A stretch of 64,000 bases of DNA, from the NCBI GenBank assembly GCA_964019165.1, contig OZ025268.1:13908359-13972358 (forward strand), read 5' to 3'. A program made the translations under genes and the position numbers. Source of the DNA: Mastigias papua. Taxonomy: Eukaryota; Cnidaria; Scyphozoa; Rhizostomeae; Mastigiidae. The number at the start of each line of letters is the position of its first letter. The first letter of the stretch is position 1. Below are positions 1 to 10,336 of this stretch, one piece after another. The notes beneath the pieces are model-generated. The model searched no databases, was not told where the DNA came from, and worked only from the letters and a program-made list of their open reading frames with translations.

Positions 1-450
1 TTTGTCAAAGCATCTGCAATCATTTCCTGGGTTGAACAATACTTCAAAGTAATTTCTGAATCTTTAATCTTTTCTCTGATAAAATGGTACTTGATATCAA
101 TGTGCTTTGTGCGCGAATGGAACTTTGGATTCTTGCACAATGCGATTACACCTTGATTATCTTCATTTATGTTAGTTGGTTGTTCTTGAACGAATCCAAA
201 ATCATTCAGCAATGAACGTAGCCATATTGCTTCTTGTACTGCTAAGTTTGCTGCTATATATTCAGCTTCTGTTGAAGATAGGGCTATTATGGGCTGCTTT
301 TTACTTGCCCAGCTAATTATTCCTCCACACACAAAAAATACATATCCCGATTGAGATTTCCTTCCATTTGGATTGCTTCCCCAGTCAGCATCAACATACC
401 CTTCAAGATGAACGTCATTTTCTTTCTGACCATCAAACAGTATTCCATGA
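1..450 (-). pseudogene. Copia RNase H domain, partial
   Basis: The minus-strand translation reads GYVDADWG, then SGYVFF, then SSTEAEYIAA and later KHIDIKYHFIRE. These are the standard blocks of Copia RNase H, which degrades the RNA strand of the RNA/DNA hybrid during reverse transcription. The catalytic acidic residues of DADW and STEAEY are visible. The frame differs by one base from the RT upstream of it (junction near 445-455), so the two are no longer joined. The C-terminus is at or beyond the window edge. Confidence 0.85.
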
Positions 451-1746
451 TTTACCTGTAGTTCCTTTTATGTAGCGTAGAATTCTTTTAACTGCTGTCC
501 AATGTTCTTTGCTTGGATTTGATGCGAATTGGTTGACTGATCCTAAAGCTTGAGCTAGATTAGGACGAGTTGCTATTACTGCATATGTTATGCTTCCAAT
601 TACAGCTTGATATCTTACTTTATCCACTGGTTCATCCTCATTCGGCATCATGACTTTGTTTTGCTCTTGAGAAGTGGAAATTGATCTACAGTCACTCATT
701 CCATATTTCTCCAATAGATTTGTCAAGTATTTTTTTTGATGTAAAAGCATCTGCTTTTGTTCTCCGTGTCCTTGTATCTGTATTCCCAAACAATAATGTG
801 CTTCTCCGAGATCTTTAGTGTTGAAACGCTCTCGTAGCAATTTCTTTTCTTTGTGTAACATCACTTTGCTATTGCTTGCAATCAGTATATCATCCACGTA
901 AGCTGCTATATACGTGTAATGTACTCCCACTTGCTTCATGTATATGCACGAATCTGCCGCACATTGCTTGTACTTGACATCTTTTAAGAATTTATCCAAT
1001 GTATCATACCAGCGTCGAGATGCTTGCTTTAGCCCGCAAATGCTTTTATTTAGCTTACAGACCATATCATCTTTCCCTTCTTGTATGTAGCCTTCTGGTT
1101 GTGGTATATAAATGTCCTCTTTTAATTCTCCATTAAGGAATGCGGTAGAGATATCCATCTGGTGAAGCTCTAGATCTAATTGATTAACAATTGCCAGGAG
1201 TGCTCTTATAGACGTGTATCTCACTACAGGAGAAAAAGTCTCTTCGAAATCGATTCCAGCTTTCTGTGTGAAACCTTTTGCTACTAGACGTGTTCTGTAT
1301 CGTTCTATAGATCCATTCGCATTATATTTTACTTTGAAAACCCATTTTGAATCTACAATGTTCTGTCCTTTTGGGGGTTCCACGAGATCCCATGTGTTGT
1401 ATTCAACGAGAGATTCATACTCACGATCTAATGCCTTTTTCCATTTTGATTCATCTGGTGACTCTAGTGCCTCTTTGACTGTTTTAGGCTCTCCCATCAC
1501 ATCGTCTGCACAACTATATAATGCTTCATCGACTTCCCACCAGTTTCCAGTAATGAAATCATTTCTTTCAGGTACCTTTCTATTCCTTGTTGAAAGGCGA
1601 GGTATTTCTCTTTCCTCCTCATCATTTTCATCATTACTTCTTGCAGCATCATCATGATTGGAAACTGCTTCTTGATCATTATTATCATTTGAAACGACAG
1701 TAGAAGGCAAAGTAATATCAGATATTTTGAACTTCCTTTGACACAT
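433..1746 (-). pseudogene. Copia reverse transcriptase
   Basis: A 437-residue open stretch. The first 80 residues are an acidic, Ser/Asn-rich linker. From about residue 95 the Copia RT begins (WKKALDREYESL, WVFKVKYNANG, RLVAKGFTQ), followed by DISTAFLNGEL with the first catalytic Asp and AAYVDDILIAS with the catalytic YVDD near residue 285. It ends in the RT/RNase H connection (RPNLAQALGSV, WTAVKRILRYIKGT). RT residues look intact, but the upstream integrase frame and the downstream RNase H frame do not continue. The apparent start is only the beginning of the open frame. Confidence 0.9.
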
Positions 1747-2540
1747 TGTGACTCACTGGTACGTCCATCAAAATCCTCTTCAAAAAATACAACATCTCTT
1801 GATACATGTATACGTTTGGCTTTTGGATCCCAAAGACGATATCCTTTACTATTTATGGAGTATCCAATAAAAAAACCTTTCACTGACTTAGCATCCCACT
1901 TTCTTCTTTCTTGATTTGAAATGTGCATATATGCTGTACATCCAAAGATTTTGAAGTTAGAAACATCTGGTTTCTTTCCATAAAAACATTCATGTAGGGT
2001 CATATGTTGAACAGCTGTCGTTGGGCTTCTGTTCCTGATGATTACGGCTGTCGACACTGCGTCTGCCCAGTACATGTCAGACAGTCCAGCACCATGAACA
2101 ATTGCCCTTGCCACTTCTTGTGTGGTCCTATTCATGCGCTCAGACACACCATTCTGTTCTGGTGTTCTTGGCACTGAAAATTGCGTCTGGATGCCTTTAC
2201 TCTTCAAGTATTCATTTAAAACTTTTGAGGTATACTCTCCTCCATTATCGCACCTCAAAATTCTTATTCTTTTGCCTGTCACGTAGGTGGCCATTGCTTC
2301 AAATTCTTTGAATTTATTGAAGGCTTCACTCTTATTTCTCATGAAATAAACCGTTGTAAATCTGGATTTATCATCTATAAAGGTGACAAAATATGCATTA
2401 CCACCTAGACTTTTGCTCTTCATTGGCCCACAATCATCTGAGTGGATTATTTCTAACAGTTCTTTTGCTCTCGTTGCTTCTTCTTTCGGAAAGGAATTCC
2501 GACTCTGTTTTCCTTTTAAGCATGCATCACAAGGGCCCTT
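1747..2540 (-). pseudogene. Copia integrase core
   Basis: The open frame to 2423 carries the DDE integrase core, which inserts the cDNA into the host genome. The first Asp lies in FIDDKSRF (residue 17), the second in RCDNGGEY (residue 59) and Glu in EQNGVSE (residue 95), giving the D-35-E spacing of Copia integrases. After the core come the conserved MYWADAV, FYGKKPDVSNFKIFG and VKGFFIGY blocks. Past residue about 225 the frame leaves the true coding frame and overlaps the RT linker, so a frameshift lies near 1745. The catalytic triad itself is intact. Confidence 0.9.
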
Positions 2541-2543
2541 AAT

Positions 2544-3209
2544 TCATTCATCTGTCTTAAAAGACATTCCTTTTACTAAGTTGTTGTTTTGAAGACTTCT
2601 CAGATTGTTCTGACTCAAATGACCATATCGTTTGTGCCAAATTTCCTCGGTCTGTTGATTTGCAATTTTGGCTTCATGTGTATGCTGTACATTAGCATTA
2701 AGACTGAATAACTTTCCTTGTAATTTTCCAGAACCAACCTCAACTCCAGAAGAATTCAAAATTGTGCATTTCCCCTTTTCATACAATACTGAGTTACCTC
2801 TTTTTGTAACAGCACTTACGGAAAATAAATTCTTTCCCAAGGCAGGTACATATAATACATCAACTAATTCAGCTGGCTTGTACACGCCTTCGGCTTTTAC
2901 TTCAATCCATATATTCCCTTTTCCATAAGCTTTAACCTCATAATTATTTCCCATCCTAACTAATTCCAGTGAAGAAAATTCTTGTTAATGCGCCATTGAA
3001 GCTTTGCTGTTAGTCATGTGCTGCGAAGCACCAGAATCTATGTACCACTGAGAAGCACTACCAGCATTCGATGCCATTAGAAACAACACATGTCCCTTTT
3101 CATCATCACCTTCTGTGCATGCTGATGTGTTGGTTTGTTCTCTTTGCCTATGGAACTCGTTGTTTGTTTTTGGTTTTACGACAATCTTTCGCAAAGTGCC
3201 CCTGCACAC
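2544..3209 (-). pseudogene. Copia protease and integrase N-terminal zinc domain, two broken frames
   Basis: The piece 2985-3209 contains WYIDSGASQHMT, whose DSGA is the active site of the Copia aspartic protease. The piece 2544-2954 continues with the protease C-terminal half (VDVLYVPALGKNLFSVS) and the pre-integrase zinc region (IWHKRYGHLSQNNLRSL). The two are in different frames, with a break between 2954 and 2985. In an intact element they would be one stretch between gag and the integrase core. Confidence 0.85.
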
Positions 3210-3219
3210 CGCAGTTGTA

Positions 3220-3920
3220 TTATTTTCCCTTTTTCTTCATACTGGTTTTACCAATATAGCTCTTATTTTCAGCCTGTTTCCCAGATTTTCCTTTAAATGA
3301 TCCCATAGCTTTCTCGGTTGCATCACTTACAGCGATTTCACCCTTCCGCTTATGTTCCTCATGCAATAACCTAGCCACTAAAAAATCCATTGTAAGGTCT
3401 TCCGCTCTGGACTCCAAAGCAATAATCAGGTTGTTATATGAATCTGGTAGACTACACAACAATGTAGCAACTTGGTCTTCTTCAGTGACTGTTGCTCCCA
3501 CTGATTCTAATTGCCCCGCTAGCGTTTTCATCCTATTTATATGCTCAAGCATCGCGCCACTCTCTGCCATAGTTGCAGTAAAGTATTTCTTTCGCAGGAT
3601 AAGCTTATTCACTTAAGACTTAACCTGATAGTGACTTTCAAGCTTATCCCAAGCATCTTTGGCTGTCTTTCATGAGCGAACGAGCGAAAGCTGTTCGTCC
3701 CCGATAAACAAAGTGTGGCAAATGCCCTCTTGGCACGTTTACGGAATTTCTGAACTGTGGCCTGTGTAGTTCCATCGCCTGTCGGTTCTACTTCCTCACC
3801 ACTTACAATTCCCCACAAATCTCGTTCCTCCATTTGCATTTTAAATTTCCAGAGGTGGAAATTCTCTCCCATAAATTTATCAATGCGTAACGATGCTCCC
3901 TCCTCAGCCGCTGTAGCCAT
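3220..3920 (-). pseudogene. Copia gag with frameshift and a stop at the zinc knuckle
   Basis: The start codon at 3918-3920 opens MATAAEEGASLRIDKFMGEN, the usual Copia gag start, followed by FHLWKFKMQMEERDLW. The frame breaks near 3670; the next piece (3220-3612) holds gag blocks such as MNRMKTLAGQLE-like and EEDQVATLLCSLPDSY. A TAA at 3220-3222 falls just before YNCGVQGHFAKDC, where the first cysteine of the CCHC knuckle would be expected. Gag is the structural protein of the virus-like particle; this copy cannot make a full one. Confidence 0.88.
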
Positions 3921-3995
3921 CGCGAATACAATGGTTGTCTGAAACCTATTGCACTAATCCTTACATACTTTACAGTACTTCATCTATTCTCCTTT

Positions 3996-4010
3996 CCTGG
4001 GCCCATAACC
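3996..4010 (-). other. Copia primer binding site
   Basis: Minus strand GGTTATGGGCCCAGG directly follows the LTR end. It matches the internal initiator-Met tRNA half used by Drosophila copia, rather than a tRNA 3' end, as I know that family. Confidence 0.8.
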
Positions 4011-4242
4011 TGTTATAATCGTTTATAACTTAGCGCAAGAAAATAGAAAACCACATAGTATACAGCGTGAACATAACTTGATCAGAACAGAACAGAACTA
4101 AACAAACTAGACTAGGGCACATGACACATTTAGGCACGTGACTAACTACTACCTCGCCTACAAGTATTTTCATAACATAATAATAATCAGCATCAACATA
4201 TTTTCCCATGGTTGCTGCCCACTCACTAAGTAAAGTGCAACA
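4011..4242 (-). repeat. Copia 5' LTR, 232 bases
   Basis: On the minus strand it starts TGTTGCACTT and ends GATTATAACA, so it has TG...CA ends with a short inverted match (TGTT/AACA). The PBS abuts its inner end. The outer end abuts the arm of the long inverted-repeat element. The partner LTR is outside the window, so divergence cannot be judged. Confidence 0.8.
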
Positions 4243-4245
4243 GGA

Positions 4246-4750
4246 GCAAGAGCACATTTTGTAATTGACCAATCAGCGGATTTGTTTACATAAAATTATT
4301 ATCCAATCATGTGCCTCCATTTTTACCTTGTTTCTTCATTTCGCCATTGTGAAACGGAGGTGCTGTGGAGAATTCATGCCTCATAACTTTTTGCCCCGGA
4401 AAAAAATTTACGTTCATTTACAACAGCGATTTTTTGGCTACAACTTCGTATCTACATTTCTCATCGATATCTCCGAGCCCTAAGCTGGGCTATGATCCGT
4501 TACAAAAATATTAGACATTGCGCACCACCCTGCCGCCATGACCTCCCATTACACAGGTCCTCAATGAGCACCCCTTCACCAAGCAAGCAGTAAGGAGTTT
4601 GTTTTTTTATCTAAAAACCGTTGGACTAGAGCTAGGTATGCCTAATTATCCTGAATTCACTTCTACTCTTCTCAGATCTGGGTTGGGTATGCATAGTTCT
4701 GAAAGTATCACAGCTAGGCGTCATGTTGGTACCCCTAAAGCTGGATGATA
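4246..4750 (+). repeat. Left inverted arm of the long-TIR element
   Basis: It begins GCAAGAGCACATTTTGTAAT and ends GCTGGATGATA. The reverse complement is found at 7924-8427. It includes a CCAAT-like stretch (TTGACCAATCAGCGG) near its outer end. Confidence 0.85.
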
Positions 4751-5001
4751 ACAATAAAGTGACTTTTAGGGCAAGAAGTTGAATCAGCATAAGCCTTTAG
4801 TTTCGCTTTTGGGAATTCTGCTTGCTCGTCGACTTAGTTTACATTTCCCGCTCAAAAACTAGTATACGACAACAACATTTTCAGCATCAACAACCTTTTA
4901 ATTCAATGCAATTCGCCTCAAATCGAATCTACCACGAGGAGTTGAAATGAAAAAGCTGTTCTGGTCAGTGGTATACTTGGACGCCGCCAAGTCCAAATTT
5001 G

Positions 5002-5298
5002 CTATATTAATTGCTCTATCCTGTCAGATTCAGTTGGACAGCTTAGAACACTTGTCGTCAAATCATCAACCTCAAGATCTGAACAACCATAGCCGTAATC
5101 AAACTCGTGATTCAGGTCAATTTGGTATACTGCCTCCGTTGCTTTTTTTGCCAACGTTTTCATCTCAAGCTGTACGGCATGGGTGCACTTAGGGCAAGAG
5201 CTGATATTTGGAATCAAACAAGTGATATGGTAGGAATGGCCACAACCACGAATTACTCTGCAAGTTGGACTTTCGTTACACCTGCACTGATCTTTCAT
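5002..5298 (-). CDS. Short ORF with RING-like zinc motif
   Basis: 98 residues. The N-terminal half has C5, C7, C13, then CGHSYHITC at 19-27 and CPKC at 35-38. The C-x-H-x2-H-x2-C ... C-x2-C order is RING-H2-like and would bind zinc; RING domains often serve E3 ubiquitin ligases. The C-terminal half is acidic and has no recognised domain. It lies inside the long-TIR element and is probably the last exon or a fragment of an element-borne gene on the minus strand, with the pieces at 5608-5982 and 6059-6316 upstream. I could not join these by confident splice sites. It may equally be a captured host fragment. Confidence 0.45.
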   Translation of the reverse strand: MKDQCRCNESPTCRVIRGCGHSYHITCLIPNISSCPKCTHAVQLEMKTLAKKATEAVYQIDLNHEFDYGYGCSDLEVDDLTTSVLSCPTESDRIEQLI

Positions 5299-5607
5299 AT
5301 CACATTTCCTGAAGCAGTTAGGAAAGAAACTAGCTCAGTCAGTGAAAAGAAATGATTGACAATTGTTGAGCTTGTTCATGTAGTACATTCGAGTCAATAT
5401 TTTCTCATTGTTTCTTAGTTTCACTTTGTTTAACACATTTATCTCAAGGAATCTGAAGAACACAAGTCTATACCTTAGGTTATACTTAGGTTATACTAGA
5501 TTTAGAAGGGCTCACTGTTATAACTTTTACTAAATATTCCTTCAATGAAGACAACTTGAAGGACAAAGAACTGACAAGGCCAATCACCAATAAATGGATC
5601 AAGAAAT

Positions 5608-5982
5608 TTATTGATGTATACTGACAAACCACTTTCTACTGTAGAAGATATTCCAGTGCAGAGTGGAAATTCTCAGGAATGGAAGCTTTATGCAGTCCAC
5701 TAGTGTACAGTTTGCCATTGGCCTCATAGCTTGTATGTCTTGAATTTCCTTCTTTTTGCAATCATGAACAAGCAGTCTGCTTCTTTGGGACTCAGGGTCA
5801 AAGAACTTTGCTTGAAGCCAATCTGGCATTATATCAACATGTGTTTTTGAAAGAGATGGTGTACACCCTTGTAGAAGAGGCTCAAATAGAGCTAACTTTG
5901 CTGGTGGTGAATCCTGATCAGCATAGCTATGTGGTTTGATGGCAGGCATTGTTGGAAATTTTTTTACAAGAAATGTTGTCAT
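5608..5982 (-). CDS. Unrecognised ORF in long-TIR element
   Basis: 124 residues with no family I can name. The middle part is ordinary protein-like sequence (DIMPDWLQAKFFDPESQ, then SRLLVHDCKKKEIQDI), which looks selected rather than random. It is probably an exon of the same minus-strand gene as the RING-like ORF downstream. No membrane segment or signal peptide is apparent. Confidence 0.4.
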   Translation of the reverse strand: MTTFLVKKFPTMPAIKPHSYADQDSPPAKLALFEPLLQGCTPSLSKTHVDIMPDWLQAKFFDPESQRSRLLVHDCKKKEIQDIQAMRPMANCTLVDCIKLPFLRISTLHWNIFYSRKWFVSIHQ

Positions 5983-6058
5983 ATGGCATCCTTGAGTTGG
6001 CTTGATGATGATGGGCGATGATGGCTATGAATATTATGAAAGTCATCTATGAAAAGAG

Positions 6059-6316
6059 CTACCATGTAATTGTTAGTAACAGCATCCTCAAAAAACTGGT
6101 GAACAGTTGCAATATGCTCTGAAGAAGGTTCTTTTGTTTCACTGAGAACTGTATTAGGGTGTGCTGTAAGCCCATATTCCTTAAAGTTGCAATCTCTAGT
6201 AAATTTTCAAATATCTCTCTCTTCACAATAATATCATTTTCAACAATTTCAACTTCACCAACATCTGCATAATACATTTTTGCGTGTGATTTGGTTTTTG
6301 CTTCCTCTTGCTCCAT
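6059..6316 (-). CDS. Unrecognised ORF in long-TIR element
   Basis: 85 residues starting MEQEEAKTKSHAK, with an acidic hydrophilic first half and a Leu/Phe-rich end after about residue 55 that probably reads into intron. No domain was recognised. It is the most upstream visible piece on this strand within the long-TIR element. Confidence 0.3.
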   Translation of the reverse strand: MEQEEAKTKSHAKMYYADVGEVEIVENDIIVKREIFENLLEIATLRNMGLQHTLIQFSVKQKNLLQSILQLFTSFLRMLLLTITW

Positions 6317-6319
6317 TTT

Positions 6320-7920
6320 CTCTGACCCTTTTTCTCCAACTGCTATGGCCTCTTGTTAGCTTATCCACATTTTTTGACTAGGACAGCGTAGTGTGTCTGT
6401 TTTTGAGAATCAGTGTCTGTGTCATTTACACTAACCATTGCTGGTTCATCATTCTTCTTATGATCAGTCTATCTCAAATCTCCAGTATTATCTTCTGCCC
6501 ATTTTAAGTCTTCATTTTCTTTTTCATATTTGTCATTAATGGATTGTTGCTGTAAAATGTAGCTAATTTAGAGAGCATTATTTAGATTTAATTATTTTGA
6601 TCTATACAGTTACCTTTCATCTAACATATTACAAGAACTTCTTCTGCACTATCAACCTCATTTAAGTGCTGTTACTCAATTTGATTTTTCCATATTTTAC
6701 ATTTGTGTTCTCCCAGTAGCTGCATTTATTTTTGCACTATGTAAATTTTACTATAAACTAGTTAATATTGGCATACACATTCTTGTGTTATACTCTTTTG
6801 GTACATAAAAAGTATTCTTTGTCGCTGAACAGTAGGATTGAAAAATATTTACCCCTCTCCTAATTACACATATTTTTTATAAGAAAGTTAAAAATGACCC
6901 CAGTACTCAAACGCTCTTAGTATTCTGGCAATTCCAGTATTCAAACTTTCTTAAGACTTTCTTGGGGCAAAAGCTGAATTTCTTGGTTAATAGAACTCAA
7001 CACTGTACATAACACATGTTTTTGATCTGAAAATTTGGGACAAAATGAGCCAGAAAGGAGAACAGATGCAGAAAACCTCGGATATTATGAATGAAATCTC
7101 AAAAGAACAAAAAGCTACTAGCAAATGATTTCAACACCATCAATTTAATCAATTCCAATGTAACAAGTTGTTGAAGTGCTTTTCCTGACTAACTCTAACT
7201 GGTCACAGGATGAAATTTATTCATAGTTTTGCTTGTTTGTCTTTATTGGGTAAAAACAAATTTTTAAACTTTCTTAGGTTTGCTGAACCCAGTACTGAAC
7301 TTTTGTTAACTTTTTGACGATTCCAATACTACTTTCCTATAAAGCACTTTCTTAAAAAATACGCGTATGCCCCCTACTATTTGGTGCCAAAGAGTACGAT
7401 GTACGTAGAAGTTATTTGTTTACAATTAAACGGAATGTTGGGAAATGTCAAACATGTTTTATCTTATGTTTTTCCTTTTGTAAAAATCTATTAAAATCTC
7501 TCTTATTTGGTGCCAGTTCGATGCACTTCGTACAAACACGGACAACTTTATTGGCTCTGAAGCCTATTGCAACAGCCAACTTCCGAAATGCTTGCAGATA
7601 ACGATATTTCGGTATCTTTGACTCTGTAGTGGTGTAGTTTTTAGTTTAGCACTATTTAATATGGCTGGTATTCGAACAATATGGTTTGGCTTTCCCCGTA
7701 TTACCTGAATGTTACTTCCATGCCTGTAATCAATGACGTTCAGATTTCCCGCCAAAGTGGAAAACTGTATACGCCATAAAGTCAGTCGAGGACGGCCTTA
7801 GACATTACGAGAGTTATAGAGGCTTGTTTTTGTCATAACTTCACTACAGTGACCAGTTTTGATATACCTGGATTAAATTATCAGCGTAGGACAATCTAAA
7901 CATCATTTAATTTTGAACAT
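6320..7920. other. AT-rich interior of long-TIR element, no gene seen
   Basis: I see no recognisable coding region, RNA gene or further repeat in this 1.6 kb apart from short chance ORFs. Confidence 0.5.
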
Positions 7921-7923
7921 GGC

Positions 7924-8427
7924 TATCATCCAGCTTTAGGGGTACCGATATGACGCCTAGCTGTGATAATTTCAGAACTATGCGTACCCAACCCAGATCT
8001 GAGAAGAGTAGAAGTGAATTCAGGATAATTAGGCATACCTAGCTCTAGTCCAACGGTTTTTAGATAAAAAAACAAACTCCTTACTGCTTGCTTGGTGAAG
8101 GGGTGCTCATTGAGGACCTGTGTAATGGGAGGTCATGGCGGCAGGGTGGTGCGCAATGTCTAATATTTTTGTAACGGATCATAGCCCAGCTTAGGGCTCG
8201 GAGATATCGATGAGAAATGTAGATACGAAGTTGTAGCCAAAAAATCGCTGTTGTAAATGAACGTAAATTTTTTTCCGGGGCAAAAGTTATGAGGCATGAA
8301 TTCTCCACAGCACCTCCGTTTCACAATGGCGAAATGAAGAAACAAGGTAAAAATTGAGGTACATGATTGGATAATAATTTTATGTAAACAATTCCGCTGA
8401 TTGGTCAATTACAAAATGTGCTCTTGC
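7924..8427 (-). repeat. Right inverted arm of the long-TIR element
   Basis: Reverse complement of 4246-4750. Its outer end reads CACAAAATGTGCTCTTGC-like on the plus strand, ending at 8427. The flank TTACCAAAACAG belongs to neighbouring DNA. Confidence 0.85.
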
Positions 8428-8539
8428 TTACCAAAACAGATTAAGCCTAGACAATAACCCAAAGGATCCCTGCCAGTCTTGCTTCTACCACAATACTTTC
8501 TAGGCCAGCAGAATCGGCGCTAGTTCTGGCGTTCCTGAT

Positions 8540-8715
8540 AGATATAACAGAGTACGATATCTCCTAAAAGCGTGTTTCTATAGCTACCATTATTCCTATC
8601 TGCCTCAGTGTTCCTAAACGAGGCTAATTCAACATAACGCATTAAAACAAAACAAACGAAGAAACGAACAAAACAAATGTTAGGAAAGTTGTCTTAATTA
8701 AGTCAGTATGTATCA
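8540..8715 (-). repeat. Gypsy 3' LTR
   Basis: Direct copy of 12493-12668. A purine-rich tract (AAGAAAGAAGGAGAGATAGA on the minus strand, just right of 8715) precedes it and would serve as plus-strand primer. Confidence 0.88.
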
Positions 8716-8767
8716 TCACTCTCTATCTCTCCTTCTTTCTTGGTGGTTTTGCTATATGGCGAAATAA

Positions 8768-10336
8768 TTACCTTCTATTTTTGGTACTTTTCTTGGCTCG
8801 TCCATATTTACGTGGTTTATCTTGAAGGAGTTGTTGAGGGTGACAAAATATAATATCTGGTTCACTTCCTTCATGACATATGGCATCAGCAGTACGTTCA
8901 GAGGGCTGTTCTGTGGCTTGAGGGGTAGCATGCTCAGGCTCCTCTACTATGGGTGCTGGATTAGCACAATTGGTTAGCTGCTGCTTTGTATATCTCTTGT
9001 CTGGAAAGTCAAATCCTATGGATTTTGGATGGTCAGTACTGTTACTGAATGGTGAATTGGAGTGGACAGCTGAATTGGATTGTCTGGTTGGCTTTTGCCG
9101 GCAATAAAGCTTTATCTGTGATGCATGGCGGTATATTGGTTGTTTGGAGAGGCTGTTATCACTTGGCACTAAAGTGTACTGTGCTCCTTTTACGTCAAAA
9201 ACCGTATAAGGTGTTGGTTTTGGGTCATACAAATCCAATGAAAGTGATTCCCATGGGTGGGCTGGTGTTAGCGAGCTGGACAAAGGGGTCTGGAAAGGGC
9301 TTCTTGTATGAATTTGATATTCGTGACATGTTTCAAGACGCTGCCTAACAATTGTATCCAGGTTTGAAAACCAGAAGTGAGCTATTATACGGCGTTTGAT
9401 GGCATCTTGGCCCGCATGAGATCCTGAGTGGGCCAATGATATGGCTTCATCATATAGAGAGGCTGGAAGAAGGATTTGGTTGCCCCTGTATAGGATGCCA
9501 TCAGTACCTATTGAAAGTTCAGTGAAGACCTTGTGGAGGCTTTTTAGGGTTGGGTCATTTTTTGGTGCTTGACCGAGAGGAATGAAGTGTCTAAGGCGCT
9601 CTAATTGTTGATCTTTGGACTGTGCTTCTTGTAAACATTCCTGAGAAATTGTGGAATATATGGGTTGATGCAACAGAAAAAGAAGCGTTTGGTGCTCTTG
9701 TGCTTCCTTGGCAATATGGGCAGGGAGTTGATCAATGGGGATGGCATATCTTCTTGTGTAGCCAGTGGGGTTGGCTATGCCTTTGCGCCAGATAAGAGTG
9801 TGATTGATATCTTGATGTCGAAGGAGGGTCCTTTCAATACGTGAGGAAGGTTTCCTCTGGGAGTTCCAGAGAGACACTAGGGGCTGGTGGTCAGTAACAA
9901 CAGTGACAGGAGGCCCACCAACAAGGATGTGTCGGAACTGTCGCAGACCAAAGTCCATTGCTGTAGCTTCAAGATCAAGCTGGGAGTAGTTCTTTTCTGC
10001 CTTTGTTGTAGTTCGGGAGGCGGCTTGGGAAGACTCAATCGAGGGTCCTTGGGCAAGGATGGCTGACAGCCCAGTGTAGTGTGCATCAACATGTATGAAG
10101 GTTGGTGAGTTAGTATCATAATGGCGTAGTAGAACATCTTTTGTGAAAGCTGATTTTAGATTCTGAAATTCAGCTTCATGGGCATCAGACCATTCAAAAA
10201 CAGCATTGTTTTTGGTTATATCCCGGAGGTTGGCAGTGGCTGCTGCAAGGTTTGGGATAAATTGGCCATTAGAACGGATCATGCATAGGAATGAGTTCAC
10301 TTCATCTCTAGTTTGAGGGTGTTCCGCCTGTTGCAC
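8768..10336 (-). pseudogene. Gypsy RT end, RNase H and integrase with internal deletion
   Basis: 522 residues open. It starts with the end of RT (HPQTRDEVNSFL, NLRDITKNN, FEWSDAHEAEFQNLK), then RNase H (FIHVDAHYTGLSAILAQG, ATAMDFGLRQFRHIL, VVTDHQPLVSL), then the integrase zinc region (HSGSHAGQDAIKRRI, C near ETCHEYQ). After HPWESLSLDLYD the sequence jumps to PKPTPYTVFDVKGAQYTLV, the C-terminal part, so the D,D-35-E catalytic core is missing. In RNase H the usual DAS reads DAH. The tail ends in a basic stretch (RKYGRAKKSTKNRR). This protein could not integrate DNA. Confidence 0.9.

Larger units (their letters stand above)
1..4242 (-). mobile_element. Ty1/copia LTR retrotransposon, degenerate, 3' end outside window
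   Basis: Read on the minus strand, the order is LTR, primer binding site, gag, protease, integrase, reverse transcriptase, RNase H, which is the Copia order (integrase before RT). The 5' LTR and PBS are at the right end. The RNase H runs off the left edge, so the 3' LTR is not visible. Coding is broken: a frameshift inside gag near 3670, a stop at the zinc knuckle (3220-3222), frame changes around protease and integrase, and a frameshift near 445-455 between RT and RNase H. The copy cannot make a full polyprotein. Confidence 0.95.
4246..8427. mobile_element. Long-terminal-inverted-repeat element (Mutator/foldback-like), 4.2 kb
   Basis: Two arms of about 505 bases, 4246-4750 and 7924-8427, are reverse complements over their whole length, with scattered substitutions. 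Between them lie 3.2 kb with several minus-strand open pieces, one RING-like, and AT-rich sequence. Long arms of this kind are known in Mutator-like and foldback transposons. No transposase was recognised and no target duplication can be read, because the Copia LTR sits directly against the left arm. Confidence 0.7.

Noticed and set aside
1214..1657. 147-codon plus-strand ORF
   Set aside because: It is the antisense of the Copia RT coding sequence.
9049..9348. 99-codon plus-strand ORF
   Set aside because: It is the antisense of the gypsy integrase region.
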